This document shows, in pieces, positions 37,876-47,167 of a stretch of 64,000 bases of DNA. The DNA is taken from contig NZ_QETA01000005.1 in the NCBI RefSeq assembly GCF_003123725.1, positions 186,001-250,000 on the forward strand, read 5' to 3'. A program made the position numbers and the translations under genes. The notes beneath the pieces were generated by a model, which worked only from the letters and a program-made list of their open reading frames with translations, searched no databases and had not been told where the DNA came from. Source of the stretch: Corticimicrobacter populi. Its GTDB lineage: Bacteria; Pseudomonadota; Gammaproteobacteria; Burkholderiales; Burkholderiaceae_B. Each line of letters starts with the position of its first letter. The first letter of the stretch is position 1.

Positions 37876-38544
37876 ATGCGTATCCTGGTGGTGGAAGATG
37901 AGCCGACCCTGGCCGGTCAGCTTGGGCAGGCACTGCGGGCGGCCGGATATACCGTCGATATGGCAGGCAATGGCGGGGATGCCCATTATCTGGGGACCGT
38001 CGAATCGTTCGATGCCGTTCTACTGGATCTCGGCCTGCCGGTGATGGATGGCCTCAGCGTGTTGCGGCGCTGGCGGGCCGAGGGGCGCAGCATGCCCGTA
38101 TTGATCCTGACGGCGCGCGACAACTGGTATGAAAAAGTCGCCGGCATCGATGCGGGGGCGGACGACTACCTCACCAAGCCATTTCACATGGAAGAGCTGC
38201 TGGCGCGCCTGCGAGCGTTGATCCGACGGGTCGGGGGGCATGCCAGTGCGCAGTGGCGCTGTGGTGCCATCGTGATGGATACGGCAGCAGCCCGGGTCAC
38301 GGTCGAGGATCAGCCGCTGGTGCTGACCAGCCATGAATACAAGGTGCTGACCATCCTGATGCAGCATGCCGGCGAAGTGATTTCCCGAACCACGCTGAGC
38401 GAGCATATCTATGCACAGGATGCCGACCGGGACTCCAACACCATCGACGTGTTCATCGCACGCTTGCGCAAGAAACTGCCTGCCGGGACGATCGAGACTG
38501 TGCGCGGCATGGGTTACAGACTGGTGATTGCCGATGCGGCCTGA
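37876..38544 (+). CDS. OmpR-family response regulator
   Basis: 222 residues. Receiver domain begins RILVVEDEPTLAGQL with acidic pocket at residues 7-8, phosphoacceptor Asp51 in AVLLDLGLPVMDG, and the Lys in DDYLTKPFHMEELL. The C-terminal winged helix has LVLTSHEYKVLTIL and SNTIDVFIARLRKKL. PhoP/QseB-like. It overlaps the kinase gene start by about 11 bp. The signal is unknown. Confidence 0.93.
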   Translation: MRILVVEDEPTLAGQLGQALRAAGYTVDMAGNGGDAHYLGTVESFDAVLLDLGLPVMDGLSVLRRWRAEGRSMPVLILTARDNWYEKVAGIDAGADDYLTKPFHMEELLARLRALIRRVGGHASAQWRCGAIVMDTAAARVTVEDQPLVLTSHEYKVLTILMQHAGEVISRTTLSEHIYAQDADRDSNTIDVFIARLRKKLPAGTIETVRGMGYRLVIADAA

Positions 38545-39985
38545 TGCCATGGAGGGGCAGGACAATGGCGTGCAGAGTGCCCCGTCCCTGCGATGGCGCC
38601 TGCTGGCCGGTGCGGTCGCCTGGATACTGGTGTCGGTGGCGTTTGCCGGCTGGGGGCTGAACTATCTGTTTACCCAGCATGCAACCCGACAGTTCCAGGG
38701 TGAGCTGGCCGTACACCTCAATCAATTGACGGCGGCATTCCGGCTTGACGAGACCGGCCGCGCCGACTTGTCCATGTCATTGAGCGATCCTCGGCTGCAG
38801 CAGCCGCTTTCCGGGCTGTATTGGCAGATTGATCGGGTATCGGCCGAAGGCGCGACGTTGCAGGCCGGCGTGCTGCGCTCCCGTTCGACCTGGGATCAGA
38901 TGTTGCCGGCTCCACCGGACAATGCGGGTGGCGAACTGGACGGGGATGTTTTCTACGAGACAGGTTCCGGTGCCCTGCCTGCACTGGGGTTGCTGGCCCG
39001 TACCGTCGAGGTCGGCGAGAACCTGCAGCCAGATATCCGCTGGCGGCTGATCATGGCCTCGGATCGCAGCAACCTGACCGGGCCGGTGGCACACTTCACG
39101 GGCATGATGATCATTGCGCTGGGCATGCTGGCACTGGGCATGGCGGTCGCTGCCGTCATCCTGGTGTTGGGCGGATTGCGCCCACTGGATATGCTGCGTC
39201 GTCGCCTGGCTGATGTCCGAGCCGGCCATGTGGTGCATATTCAGGGCCGTTTTCCCAGCGAGATCCAGCCGCTGGTGGATGAGTTCAATGGGGTGCTGGC
39301 AACCAATGCCGAAATCGTCCAGCGGGCTCGCACGCAGGCCGGCAATCTGGCGCATGCCGTCAAGACACCCTTGACGGTGCTGGAGAATGCCGCACATGCA
39401 CAGGACAGTCCGTTTGCCCGGCTGGTGGCCGAGCAGACCGATGCGGCCCGGCGTCAGATCGACTGGCATCTGGCACGGGCGCGGGTAGCGGCAGCCATGC
39501 AGGCGGGCGGCATGCGTACCCCGCTGGCCCCGGTGCTGCAGGCGCTGGCGCGAACCATGCGCCGCCTTCATGCGGACCGGCAACTGGATATCGAGGTGTC
39601 GGTGCCGGATGAACTGATCGCCTTTTGTGGTGAAGAACAGGATCTGCACGAAATGCTGGGCAACCTGCTGGACAATGCCAGCAAATGGGCTGCGGGTCGG
39701 GTACGGGTGTCGGGATATCGGCAGGAAAACTGGCTGATACTGCACGTCGATGACGATGGCCCAGGGTTGCGCCAGGAGGATCGCCAGGCAGTTTTCCAGC
39801 GTGGTGTTCGTCTGGATGAACGCGTGCCCGGATCGGGGCTGGGACTGCACATTGTCTTCGAAATGGTCGAACTCTATCAGGGCAGTGTCGTTGCCCTGGC
39901 TTCCCCGCTGGGCGGGCTGCGCATCGAACTCAGGCTGCCGGGAGATTGGACCAGACCATGTAGGCCCCCAGCAGTATCAGGCTGA
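38534..39985 (+). CDS. Sensor histidine kinase
   Basis: About 483 residues. Two membrane spans (about 20-40 and 180-200) enclose a periplasmic sensor; a HAMP-like linker follows. H-box LAHAVKTPLTVLENAA carries the phospho-His; ATP-binding N-box GNLLDNASKWA and G-boxes DDGPGL and GSGLGLHIV are present. PhoQ-like architecture. ATG 38534 is chosen; ATG 38549 is an alternative. Its 3' end overlaps the opposite-strand TauE gene by 56 bp. Confidence 0.92.
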   Translation: MRPDAMEGQDNGVQSAPSLRWRLLAGAVAWILVSVAFAGWGLNYLFTQHATRQFQGELAVHLNQLTAAFRLDETGRADLSMSLSDPRLQQPLSGLYWQIDRVSAEGATLQAGVLRSRSTWDQMLPAPPDNAGGELDGDVFYETGSGALPALGLLARTVEVGENLQPDIRWRLIMASDRSNLTGPVAHFTGMMIIALGMLALGMAVAAVILVLGGLRPLDMLRRRLADVRAGHVVHIQGRFPSEIQPLVDEFNGVLATNAEIVQRARTQAGNLAHAVKTPLTVLENAAHAQDSPFARLVAEQTDAARRQIDWHLARARVAAAMQAGGMRTPLAPVLQALARTMRRLHADRQLDIEVSVPDELIAFCGEEQDLHEMLGNLLDNASKWAAGRVRVSGYRQENWLILHVDDDGPGLRQEDRQAVFQRGVRLDERVPGSGLGLHIVFEMVELYQGSVVALASPLGGLRIELRLPGDWTRPCRPPAVSG

Positions 39986-40691
39986 GCATGAAACAGCGCC
40001 GGAACACGGCAGGTGACAACAGGCTCCGCAGATGCTGGCCTGCCGACATGCCGACCAGCGCCGGCAACAGCATCAGCAGGGAATGCCCCAGCGTGGTGAG
40101 CGGATAGCGCCCGTTCAGGTAGAGTCCGAGGCCCAGCGCCAGTGTCGAGACAGTAAACGAGATGCCCATCGCCTGGATCAGGCCGTCGCGTCCGAGACGC
40201 AGGCTTTGCAGGTAGGGCACGGCAGGAATGACGAAGACGCCTGTTGCCGCTGTAATGAGGCCCGTGACCAGCCCGACCAGTGGTCCAGCCCAGCGTTCTG
40301 CGGAGGCGGGCAGCGATGGCTGCAGCCCTGCCAGTCCCCAGGCGGCATAAATCACCAATGTGGCCCCCAGTGCCAGCGCTGCCCAGGTGCCGGCAGGCGC
40401 ACCCAGCAGCCAGGCACCTGCCAGCGTGCCGGCGCAGACGGCAATCTGCATCGGCATCAGGCGACGTAGCAACGGAGGTACTGTAGACCAGGGACGCAAC
40501 TGCCAGACATTGGTGACCAGTGAGGGCAGGACCAGCAAGGCGGCAGCCTGCGCCGGCGGCATGGCCAGGGCCAGCAGGCCCATGGAGATGGTGGGCAGGC
40601 CCAGGCCGACCACGCCCTTGACGATCCCCGCCATGAAAAAGATGGCGGCGGCGAGTGTCAACATGAAAAGCATATCGGGCGAGATGGACAT
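39930..40691 (-). CDS. TauE/SafE sulfite-exporter-family permease
   Basis: 253 residues, about eight membrane spans, with the family hallmark GIVKGVVGLGLPTISMGLL near the N-terminus and a second half-repeat VGLVTGLITAATGVFVIPAV. Members move sulfite, sulfoacetate or other organo-anions; the substrate here is unknown. ATG 40691 is preferred to TTG 40700. It is divergent from a LysR gene, which could control it. Confidence 0.85.
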   Translation of the reverse strand: MSISPDMLFMLTLAAAIFFMAGIVKGVVGLGLPTISMGLLALAMPPAQAAALLVLPSLVTNVWQLRPWSTVPPLLRRLMPMQIAVCAGTLAGAWLLGAPAGTWAALALGATLVIYAAWGLAGLQPSLPASAERWAGPLVGLVTGLITAATGVFVIPAVPYLQSLRLGRDGLIQAMGISFTVSTLALGLGLYLNGRYPLTTLGHSLLMLLPALVGMSAGQHLRSLLSPAVFRRCFMLSLILLGAYMVWSNLPAA

Positions 40692-40825
40692 GGCAGGCAA
40701 CCGGCAGGAATGTGATGTTCATGATTCTGGCTTGCCGGACGCTGCCTGAAAATGCGTAAAAAACGTAGTCAGGCTCAGTTTCTACCTGAGGCTGATAGGG
40801 CTGTTGGCATGGTATGGTCATGCTC

Positions 40826-41722
40826 ATGAACATCGACCTGACAGATCTGAGGTTGTTCCTGCATATCGACGAGGCCGGCTCCATCACGGCAGGGGCTCAG
40901 CGGGCCTGCATGACGCTGGCATCCGCCAGCGAGCGCGTACGCGGCATGGAAGCATCCGTGGGAGCGGCCCTGTTGCTGCGCGGCCGACGCGGCGTGATGC
41001 CGACCGAGGCGGGGCGCGCCTTGTTGCATCATGCCCGAGAGGTCATCCGCCAGATGGATTTGCTGGCGGACGACCTGGGTGAGTATGGGGAGGGTCGCAA
41101 GGGGATGGTACGCGTGCTGTGCAATACCTCCGCACTGAGCGAGCATCTGCCTGTGATGCTCAGTCGATTCCTGGCAACCCATCCCGGCATTTCCGTCGAT
41201 CTCGAAGAGCGGGCCAGCCATGAGATCGCGGCTGCGGTTCGCAGCCAGGCCTGTGATCTCGGTGTCCTGTCCGATCTGGTCGATCTGTCAGGCCTGTCGG
41301 TCTGGCCCATTGCCCCGGATCCGCTGACACTGGTCGTGCCTGCGGGGCATGACTGGGCTGCACGGACATCCGTGTCACTGCATGAGGTGATGGCAGCGGA
41401 GTTCGTCGGGCTGGCGGGAGAGAGCGCATTGCAGCGCCATATCGTCCGTCAGGCACGCATGCTGGGGGGCGCGTTGCGCTTCCGGCTGCGAGTCGGCAGT
41501 CTGGATATGGTGTGCCGCATGGTAGGGCAGGGCATTGGCGTCGGCATCGTGCCGAAGGCAGTGGCACAGCGTTGTCGCCGTACCGCCGGGATCCGTTGCG
41601 TGCGGCTGGTCGATGCCTGGGCCGACAGGTCACTGGTGCTGTGTGCCCGTGACCTGTCGATCCTGCCGCTGTATGTGCGTCAACTGGCCGAGGTGGTGGC
41701 ACCCGGCAGTGCCCGTTCGTAG
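40826..41722 (+). CDS. LysR-family transcriptional regulator
   Basis: About 298 residues. N-terminal winged HTH: LRLFLHIDEAGSITAGAQRA followed by ASASERVRGMEA and PTEAGRALLHHAREV; a periplasmic-binding-protein-like effector domain follows. ATG 40826 is chosen; in-frame ATG 40820 and 40814 lie just upstream and no Shine-Dalgarno decides. It is divergent from the TauE gene and convergent with gshA, overlapping it by 43 bp at the 3' ends. Confidence 0.9.
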   Translation: MNIDLTDLRLFLHIDEAGSITAGAQRACMTLASASERVRGMEASVGAALLLRGRRGVMPTEAGRALLHHAREVIRQMDLLADDLGEYGEGRKGMVRVLCNTSALSEHLPVMLSRFLATHPGISVDLEERASHEIAAAVRSQACDLGVLSDLVDLSGLSVWPIAPDPLTLVVPAGHDWAARTSVSLHEVMAAEFVGLAGESALQRHIVRQARMLGGALRFRLRVGSLDMVCRMVGQGIGVGIVPKAVAQRCRRTAGIRCVRLVDAWADRSLVLCARDLSILPLYVRQLAEVVAPGSARS

Positions 41723-43263
41723 CGCGCGACGTATTCGTCGAATGTCCCGGTATCGGCGCGTTCCAGTTCAACCTGTGCATCCAGCGATGTCAGTGCCATG
41801 GCCCGGTATTGGGCGTCGAGTCCGGCCGGCAGCGGCTGTGCCCGCAGGGTATCGGCATGTCGGTGACTCAGCTCCAGCGCATGCTGGTGCAGCGAAATGC
41901 CGCGTTGCTGCAAGTCATTGAGCACGCGTGCCGAAGGCGTCAGGTCTACCCGGTCGATCTTGGCGCGTTGCTGGGCCACGGCATTTGCATGATGCGTGCC
42001 GCCGTTGGCTGCGTCCAGGCGTTGGGCGCACAGCAGGATGCCATCCAACAGTTGATGCCCCCAGTCTGTCAGTGCAATGCTTTCCCCGTTGCGCTCCAGC
42101 ATCAGGCCGGGGCGGCGACCGGCCTCGACCACTGCCTTGAAGTTGTCGGCACTGGTCTGGCAGAAGCCCGCGGGGCCGCAATGCGGACTGTCGAGGAGGG
42201 CGCAGTACAGCAGGAATGCATCCAGGAAATGGCTGGTGGTGGCACCGATACCCAGTGGCTCGTAGGGATCAAGATCCAGGCAGCGCACTTCGATGTACTG
42301 GATGCCCCGTTCGGACAGCGCCGTGAGCGGACGCTCGCCGCGTGCGGCGGTCTGCTTGGGGCGGATGGCCGAGTAGTATTCGTTCTCGATCTGCAGGATG
42401 TACGTGTTGAGCTGTATCCATTCGCCATCGCGATGCGTACCGATGGCCTCGTAGGCCGGCCAGGGCTCGGTCACTGCTTCGCGCAGGCGGGCAATGAAGG
42501 TGTCGAGATCGTTGTAGCAGGGCTTGAGCCTGGACTGGGCTTCGTTCTGGTAGCCCAGGTCGCTCATGCGCAGACTGGTGGCGTGCGGCAGGAACCAGGT
42601 GTCGCGGTCCAGGCGCTGCAGGTGGTGGGGGCGACCCTCCAGAAAACAGCTCGAGGCGGCAGGTGAGGCACCGAAGAGATACATCAGCAGCCAGCTGTAG
42701 CGGCTGAAATTGCGGATCAGCGCGATGTAGGCGCTGGAACGACGGGACTTGGACGTGTCGCCAGCGTAGCCCAGTGTGTCCCAGAAGGTCTCGGGCAGCG
42801 AAAAATTGTAGTGCAGCCCGGCAATGCACTGCATGACCTTGCCATAGCGTTCAGCCAGCCCCCGACGATAGACATGCTTGAGCATGCCGCTGTGCGACGT
42901 GCCATACCAGGCAATCGGGATCTGTGCCTCACCCGGCAGGCCGGCGGGCATAGAATGGGCCCAGAGCAGCTCGGTGCCCAGGTTCTGCTGAACATAGCGG
43001 TGCGTGGCACCCAGTTCGTCGAACAGGGCGTCGGTACTGCCGTGGACGCCGGTGATCAGTTCGAGCAGGGCTTCCGAATAGTCGGTGGTGATGCGGGGGT
43101 GCGTCAGCGCCGACCCCAGGCTGGTTGCATGTGGCGTCATGGCCAGTTGGCCGATGCCGTCGGTGCGCAGGCCTTCTCGTTCGATACCGCGCTGGATGCC
43201 GGTCAGCAGAGCCGGGTGGGCGTCCAGGCTTTCCAGCCGGCGGTGTAGGGTGTCAGCAGTCAC
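41680..43263 (-). CDS. gshA: Glutamate-cysteine ligase, proteobacterial class
   Basis: GshA joins glutamate and cysteine using ATP, the first step of glutathione synthesis. 527 residues, close to E. coli GshA in length. Visible: GIQRGIEREGLR, TTDYSEALLELITG, YGTSHSGMLKHVYRRGLAERYG, CIAGLHYNFSLPETFW, and YIEVRCLDLDPYEPLGI. The start is GTG 43263. Rather than next to gshB, it stands alone with a small LuxR-HTH gene upstream. Confidence 0.95.
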   Translation of the reverse strand: MTADTLHRRLESLDAHPALLTGIQRGIEREGLRTDGIGQLAMTPHATSLGSALTHPRITTDYSEALLELITGVHGSTDALFDELGATHRYVQQNLGTELLWAHSMPAGLPGEAQIPIAWYGTSHSGMLKHVYRRGLAERYGKVMQCIAGLHYNFSLPETFWDTLGYAGDTSKSRRSSAYIALIRNFSRYSWLLMYLFGASPAASSCFLEGRPHHLQRLDRDTWFLPHATSLRMSDLGYQNEAQSRLKPCYNDLDTFIARLREAVTEPWPAYEAIGTHRDGEWIQLNTYILQIENEYYSAIRPKQTAARGERPLTALSERGIQYIEVRCLDLDPYEPLGIGATTSHFLDAFLLYCALLDSPHCGPAGFCQTSADNFKAVVEAGRRPGLMLERNGESIALTDWGHQLLDGILLCAQRLDAANGGTHHANAVAQQRAKIDRVDLTPSARVLNDLQQRGISLHQHALELSHRHADTLRAQPLPAGLDAQYRAMALTSLDAQVELERADTGTFDEYVARYERALPGATTSAS

Positions 43264-43296
43264 AGTCGTATTCTTCGGTCATTTGATCGCTCGATT

Positions 43297-43509
43297 TTAC
43301 TCGACCAGCCGCCTGCGGATGGCGCAGGCAACGGCAGCAGTGCGGTTGGCTGCATTGAGTTTTGTGCAGGCGCTCTGGATATGGTAGTCGACGGTGCGCT
43401 GGCTCATCTGCAGGATGCGGGAGGTTTCCCAGCTTGTCTTGCCTTGTGCGATCCAGTTCAGGCAATCGAGTTCACGAGGGGAAAGTGGCTTCTTGATGTC
43501 CAGGGGCAC
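43297..43509 (-). CDS. Stand-alone LuxR/GerE-type HTH protein
   Basis: Only 70 residues and nearly all HTH: LSPRELDCLNWIAQGKTSWE, then MSQRTVDYHIQSACTKL and AANRTAAVACAIRRRLV. It resembles the C-terminal domain of quorum-sensing LuxR proteins, with no signal-binding or receiver domain. The start is GTG 43509 with AAGAGAG upstream. It may be a full small regulator or a remnant of a larger one; no related sequence was seen upstream. 33 bp before gshA on the same strand. Confidence 0.8.
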   Translation of the reverse strand: MPLDIKKPLSPRELDCLNWIAQGKTSWETSRILQMSQRTVDYHIQSACTKLNAANRTAAVACAIRRRLVE

Positions 43510-43878
43510 GATAGGGCTCTCTTTTTGGAGTGGGCAGCAGGGGGCTGCTGCGGTTGTGATTTTTTGAAAGACTATAACGAGACCTGACAGATCGATTCTT
43601 GAAAATGATATGCATATCGCTTCATCACGTTACCGATATCCGTCTGCAGAATTGCCGCAGACAGAAGGCGCTATCGATTCATGAGAAAGGTACTGAATCT
43701 TTGATCTGGAAAGAGAAAATTTCACAGTATCGGTGGTCGCCTGGATGATGTCATATGTGTTTCATTGTGTGATTTTTACTGGGGTGGAAGTTGCTTTTTG
43801 TAGCACATCGGAGCCGGGCAGATCCGGTCTGCAATGGCCGGCGGGCAGCAAGGGCATTGGCCTGGCGGCGTGTGCTGA
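43510..43878. other. Intergenic region without a recognised gene
   Basis: Divergent gap between the HTH gene and metX. Lower GC in its middle. Visible items: a hairpin GTCTGC (43642-43647)/GCAGAC (43657-43662) and, on the minus strand, a TATAGT that could be the -10 of the HTH gene. A 61-codon frame at 43733-43918 has no coding character. Confidence 0.5.
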
Positions 43879-43887
43879 TGCTAGAAT
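43879..43887 (+). promoter_or_regulatory. Extended -10 promoter of metX
   Basis: TG-C-TAGAAT (43879-43887) is a good extended -10 just upstream of the riboswitch. No convincing -35 with normal spacing (TTGGCC lies 19 nt away). Confidence 0.5.
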
Positions 43888-43899
43888 ATTTGCCACATT

Positions 43900-43956
43900 C
43901 CGGCGCCGATTTGCCTGATCCGCTTGCGGGCGCCCCATAAATCCAGCTAAAGAGGT
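43900..43956 (+). promoter_or_regulatory. SAM-II riboswitch upstream of metX
   Basis: The leader carries the SAM-II core: stem GGCGCC (43902-43907) with GGCGCC (43929-43934), loop GATTTGCC, CTTGC before the second strand, ATAAAT, then CCAGCTAAAGAGG containing the metX Shine-Dalgarno. The conserved GATTT, ATAAAT and AGCTAAA segments fit the known metA/SAM-II motif. Binding of S-adenosylmethionine closes a pseudoknot over the Shine-Dalgarno and would reduce metX translation. SAM-II is best known from Alphaproteobacteria. Confidence 0.88.
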
Positions 43957-43960
43957 CCGT

Positions 43961-45226
43961 ATGACCACACCTGCACTGCTCCCCGATCATGGAGCGACGA
44001 CTTCACTCGTTGATACCTGCCGCGTCCCTGCTGCACCTGCCATCGGTTCTGCCGGTGTCGTGACCCCCGAACGTATCGCTTTTGACGAGCCGTTGCGGCT
44101 TGCCAGCGGGCAGGTTCTGCCTGCCTATGAACTGGTGGTCGAGACCTACGGCCAGCTCAACGAGGCCCGCACCAACGCCGTTCTGGTCTGCCATGCCCTG
44201 AATGCCTCCCACCACGTGGCGGGGATTGCCGTCGATGATCCCAAGGATATCGGCTGGTGGGACAACATGGTCGGGCCCGGCAAGCCGCTGGATACGGACC
44301 GATTTTTTGTCATTGGCGTCAATAACCTGGGATCCTGCTTCGGTTCCACCGGGCCGACCAGCATCAATCCGGCTACGGGTCGTCCCTGGGGAGCCGATTT
44401 TCCCGTCCTGACCGTCGAGGACTGGGTACATGCCCAGGCCCGCGTTGCCGACTATTTCGGCATCCAGCAGTTTGCCGCCGTGATGGGCGGTTCGCTGGGG
44501 GGCATGCAGGCCCTGAGCTGGGCCGTGACCTGCCCGGAGCGGGTGCGGCATTGCATCGTGATTGCCAGTACGCCGCGATTGTCGGCGCAGAACATTGGCT
44601 TCAACGAAGTGGCCCGGCGGGCCATCATCACCGATCCGGATTTCCACGGTGGTCATTATTACGCGCACGACAGCGTGCCGGGGCGCGGCCTGTCCGTGGC
44701 CCGCATGATCGGCCACATCACCTACCTGTCCGACGATGACATGGCGCGCAAGTTCGGTCGCAACCAGCGGGCGGCAGAGGAGCGCAATGGTGATTATCGC
44801 TATGGCTACGATGTCGAATTCGAGGTCGAATCCTACCTGCGCTACCAGGGCGAAAAATTCTCCCGGTATTTCGATGCCAATACTTACCTGCTGATTACGC
44901 GCGCGCTGGATTATTTCGATCCAGCCCGAACCACGGGCGGGGATCTTGCCCGTGCGTTGCAGCCGGCCCAGGCTGGTTTCCTGTTGGTTTCGTTTACGAC
45001 CGACTGGCGTTTTCCGCCCGAGCGTTCACAGGAAATCGTGCGTGCCCTGCTCAAGAACGGCCACCCCGTGACCTACGCTGAAATCGATGCGCCTCATGGT
45101 CATGATGCCTTCCTGCTTGATGATGCGCGTTACCATGCTGTGGTGGCCGGCTATTATGATCGCATTGCCCTGGAACTCGGTCTGCCGGCGCGGGTCAGGG
45201 CAGGAGAACCCCGTGCAGCAACCTGA
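43961..45226 (+). CDS. metX: Homoserine O-acyltransferase (MetX)
   Basis: 421-residue alpha/beta hydrolase that acylates L-homoserine at the start of methionine biosynthesis. The nucleophile Ser is in [15 protein letters not shown], the oxyanion region in [12 protein letters not shown], and the catalytic Asp and His in [10 protein letters not shown] and [13 protein letters not shown]. Members from proteobacteria may use succinyl-CoA (MetXS) rather than acetyl-CoA; the sequence was not analysed enough to say. ATG 43961 lies after AAAGAGG. It overlaps metW by 14 bp. Confidence 0.95.
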   Translation: MTTPALLPDHGATTSLVDTCRVPAAPAIGSAGVVTPERIAFDEPLRLASGQVLPAYELVVETYGQLNEARTNAVLVCHALNASHHVAGIAVDDPKDIGWWDNMVGPGKPLDTDRFFVIGVNNLGSCFGSTGPTSINPATGRPWGADFPVLTVEDWVHAQARVADYFGIQQFAAVMGGSLGGMQALSWAVTCPERVRHCIVIASTPRLSAQNIGFNEVARRAIITDPDFHGGHYYAHDSVPGRGLSVARMIGHITYLSDDDMARKFGRNQRAAEERNGDYRYGYDVEFEVESYLRYQGEKFSRYFDANTYLLITRALDYFDPARTTGGDLARALQPAQAGFLLVSFTTDWRFPPERSQEIVRALLKNGHPVTYAEIDAPHGHDAFLLDDARYHAVVAGYYDRIALELGLPARVRAGEPRAAT

Positions 45227-45935
45227 TTTCTCGCCCGCAGCACTCCGCGAAGGTGCTGCCTCCCCGGACAGGACCCCGTTGGCATCCAGCGTGGCCGAAG
45301 GTCAGGGGCCGGACACCATCCAGCGCGTTCCGCTGTTGCGTGCCGATCTGTCGCGGATCGCGGGCTGGATCGAACCGGGCAGCAAGGTGCTCGACCTGGG
45401 GTGTGGTGATGGTGCTCTGCTGGCCTATCTGCGTGATGTGCGGCGGGTGCAGGGCACAGGTATCGAGATCAATGATGGTTGCATGATTGCCTGTGTCCGG
45501 CGTGGTGTGCGTGTGCTGCAGCAGAATCTGGAGCAGGGACTGGCCCTGTTCGATGACCAGCAGTTCGACACGGTCGTGCTGTCGCAGACGCTGCAGTCGA
45601 TGCATCATACCGAGCACATCCTGCGCGAAATGGGCCGGGTCGCGCGCTACGGTATCGTTTCGTTCCCGAACTTCGGCTACTGGCCGCACGTTTGGTCGAT
45701 CTTCAGGGGGCGCATGCCGGTGACGGGGCAGATGCCCTACCAATGGTATGACACGCCCAACATTCACCTGTGCACGCTGCGCGATTTCGAGGATCTGGCA
45801 CGTACGCTGGGCTTTACCATCCTGGAGCGGGCAACCTTCAACGGGCGGCATGAAACCCGCCTGTTGCCGCAGTGGCGCAGTACCCTGGCCGTGTACCGCT
45901 TCATGTCTCCCTTCAAGACGGCGGACGGCGCGTGA
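45213..45935 (+). CDS. metW: MetW methyltransferase-fold protein
   Basis: 240 residues. MetW is needed with MetX in many proteobacteria. The Rossmann SAM-like motif [17 protein letters not shown] and the family blocks [20 protein letters not shown] and [18 protein letters not shown] are present, then [20 protein letters not shown]. The start is GTG 45213, inside the metX end with AGGAGAACCCC. Compared with the usual about 195-200 residues it has an N-terminal extension of about 40. Confidence 0.93.
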   Translation: MQQPDFSPAALREGAASPDRTPLASSVAEGQGPDTIQRVPLLRADLSRIAGWIEPGSKVLDLGCGDGALLAYLRDVRRVQGTGIEINDGCMIACVRRGVRVLQQNLEQGLALFDDQQFDTVVLSQTLQSMHHTEHILREMGRVARYGIVSFPNFGYWPHVWSIFRGRMPVTGQMPYQWYDTPNIHLCTLRDFEDLARTLGFTILERATFNGRHETRLLPQWRSTLAVYRFMSPFKTADGA

Positions 45936-47167
45936 TCTATTTTCGCCGCAATGTCTGGCCGCTCCTGCCGCTGGGCTTTGCCAGCGGGCTGCCGCTGGCC
46001 CTGACTGGCGGTACGTTGCAGGCGTGGGCCACGGTCGAAAATGTTTCCCTGCAGGAAATCGGTTTCCTGACCCTGATCGGCTCGGCCTATACCCTCAAGT
46101 TCCTGTGGGCACCTCTACTGGACCGCTATCGCCTGCCCTGGCTGGGGCGGCGGCGTGGCTGGATTTTCATGAGCCAGTTGCTGCTGATCGCCGGTCTGAT
46201 GCTGATGGGCATGCTGTCGCCGGCCTCGTCGCTGTGGCCCCTGGCCTTGCTGGCCACGGTGGTTGTCTTCGTATCGGCGACCCAGGACATTGCCTACGAT
46301 GCCTATCGCGTCGATATTCTCAAGAAAGAAGAGCGAGGAGCGGGTGCGGCCCTGTCCGTGATGGGCTATCGGCTCGGCATGCTGGCCTCGGGCGGGCTTG
46401 CGCTGGTGCTGGCGGATCGCTGGCTGGGCTGGAACAACACCTATTTCCTGATGGGCGGACTGATGCTGATTGGTGCCCTGGCGGCGCTGGTGGCACCCGA
46501 GCCGGAGCGGGTCGAGTCCGCGCCCCGGACGCTGCGGGCGGCGGTGATTGAACCGTTTCGCGAGTTCTTCAGCCGCCGCGAGGCCTGGGCATTGCTATTG
46601 CTGATCGTGCTCTACAAGCTGGGTGACGCCTTTGCCGGCGCACTGTCGACCACCTTCCTGATTCGTGGTGGCGGCTATGGTCCGGCGGAAGTGGGCATGG
46701 TCAACAAGGTCCTGGGCCTGGCAGCCACCATCGTGGGTGCCTTGGCGGGAGGGGCGCTGATGGCGCGCCTGCGGCTGTATCGCGCGCTGATGCTGTTCGG
46801 TATTCTGCAGGCCCTGTCCAATCTGGGTTATTGGGTCGTGGCCGTGGCACCCAAGAATATCTGGATCATGGGCGCGGCGGTGGGTTTCGAGAACCTGTGC
46901 GGTGGGCTGGGAACAGCGGCGTTCGTGGCGTTGTGCCTGGGGCTGTGTGATGCCCGCTTCGCAGCCACGCAGTTTGCGCTGTTGTCGGCGCTGTCGGCGG
47001 TGGGCCGTACCTATCTGGCGGGCCCTCTGACGCCGGTGCTTGTAGGATGGTGGGGCTGGCCGGGATTTTTCCTGGCGACCGTGCTGATCTCCGTGCCGGG
47101 CCTGGCGCTGCTGTACCGGCGGCGCCAGGATATCGACAGGATTGATCAGGCCGCTGCAGCTGGCTGA
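45932..47167 (+). CDS. ampG: AmpG-like muropeptide MFS transporter
   Basis: 411 residues, about 12 membrane spans. N-terminal LPLGFASGLPLALTGGTLQA, LKFLWAPLLDRYRLPWLGRR and ATQDIAYDAYRVDIL are AmpG hallmarks; AmpG imports anhydro-muropeptides during peptidoglycan recycling. The start is GTG 45932, overlapping the metW stop by 4 bp. The 3' end overlaps the opposite-strand Usp gene by 22 bp. Confidence 0.9.
   Translation: MIYFRRNVWPLLPLGFASGLPLALTGGTLQAWATVENVSLQEIGFLTLIGSAYTLKFLWAPLLDRYRLPWLGRRRGWIFMSQLLLIAGLMLMGMLSPASSLWPLALLATVVVFVSATQDIAYDAYRVDILKKEERGAGAALSVMGYRLGMLASGGLALVLADRWLGWNNTYFLMGGLMLIGALAALVAPEPERVESAPRTLRAAVIEPFREFFSRREAWALLLLIVLYKLGDAFAGALSTTFLIRGGGYGPAEVGMVNKVLGLAATIVGALAGGALMARLRLYRALMLFGILQALSNLGYWVVAVAPKNIWIMGAAVGFENLCGGLGTAAFVALCLGLCDARFAATQFALLSALSAVGRTYLAGPLTPVLVGWWGWPGFFLATVLISVPGLALLYRRRQDIDRIDQAAAAG

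Noticed and set aside
43733-43918. 61-codon frame upstream of metX
   Set aside because: No Shine-Dalgarno, poor codon character and overlaps the promoter and the start of the SAM-II riboswitch.
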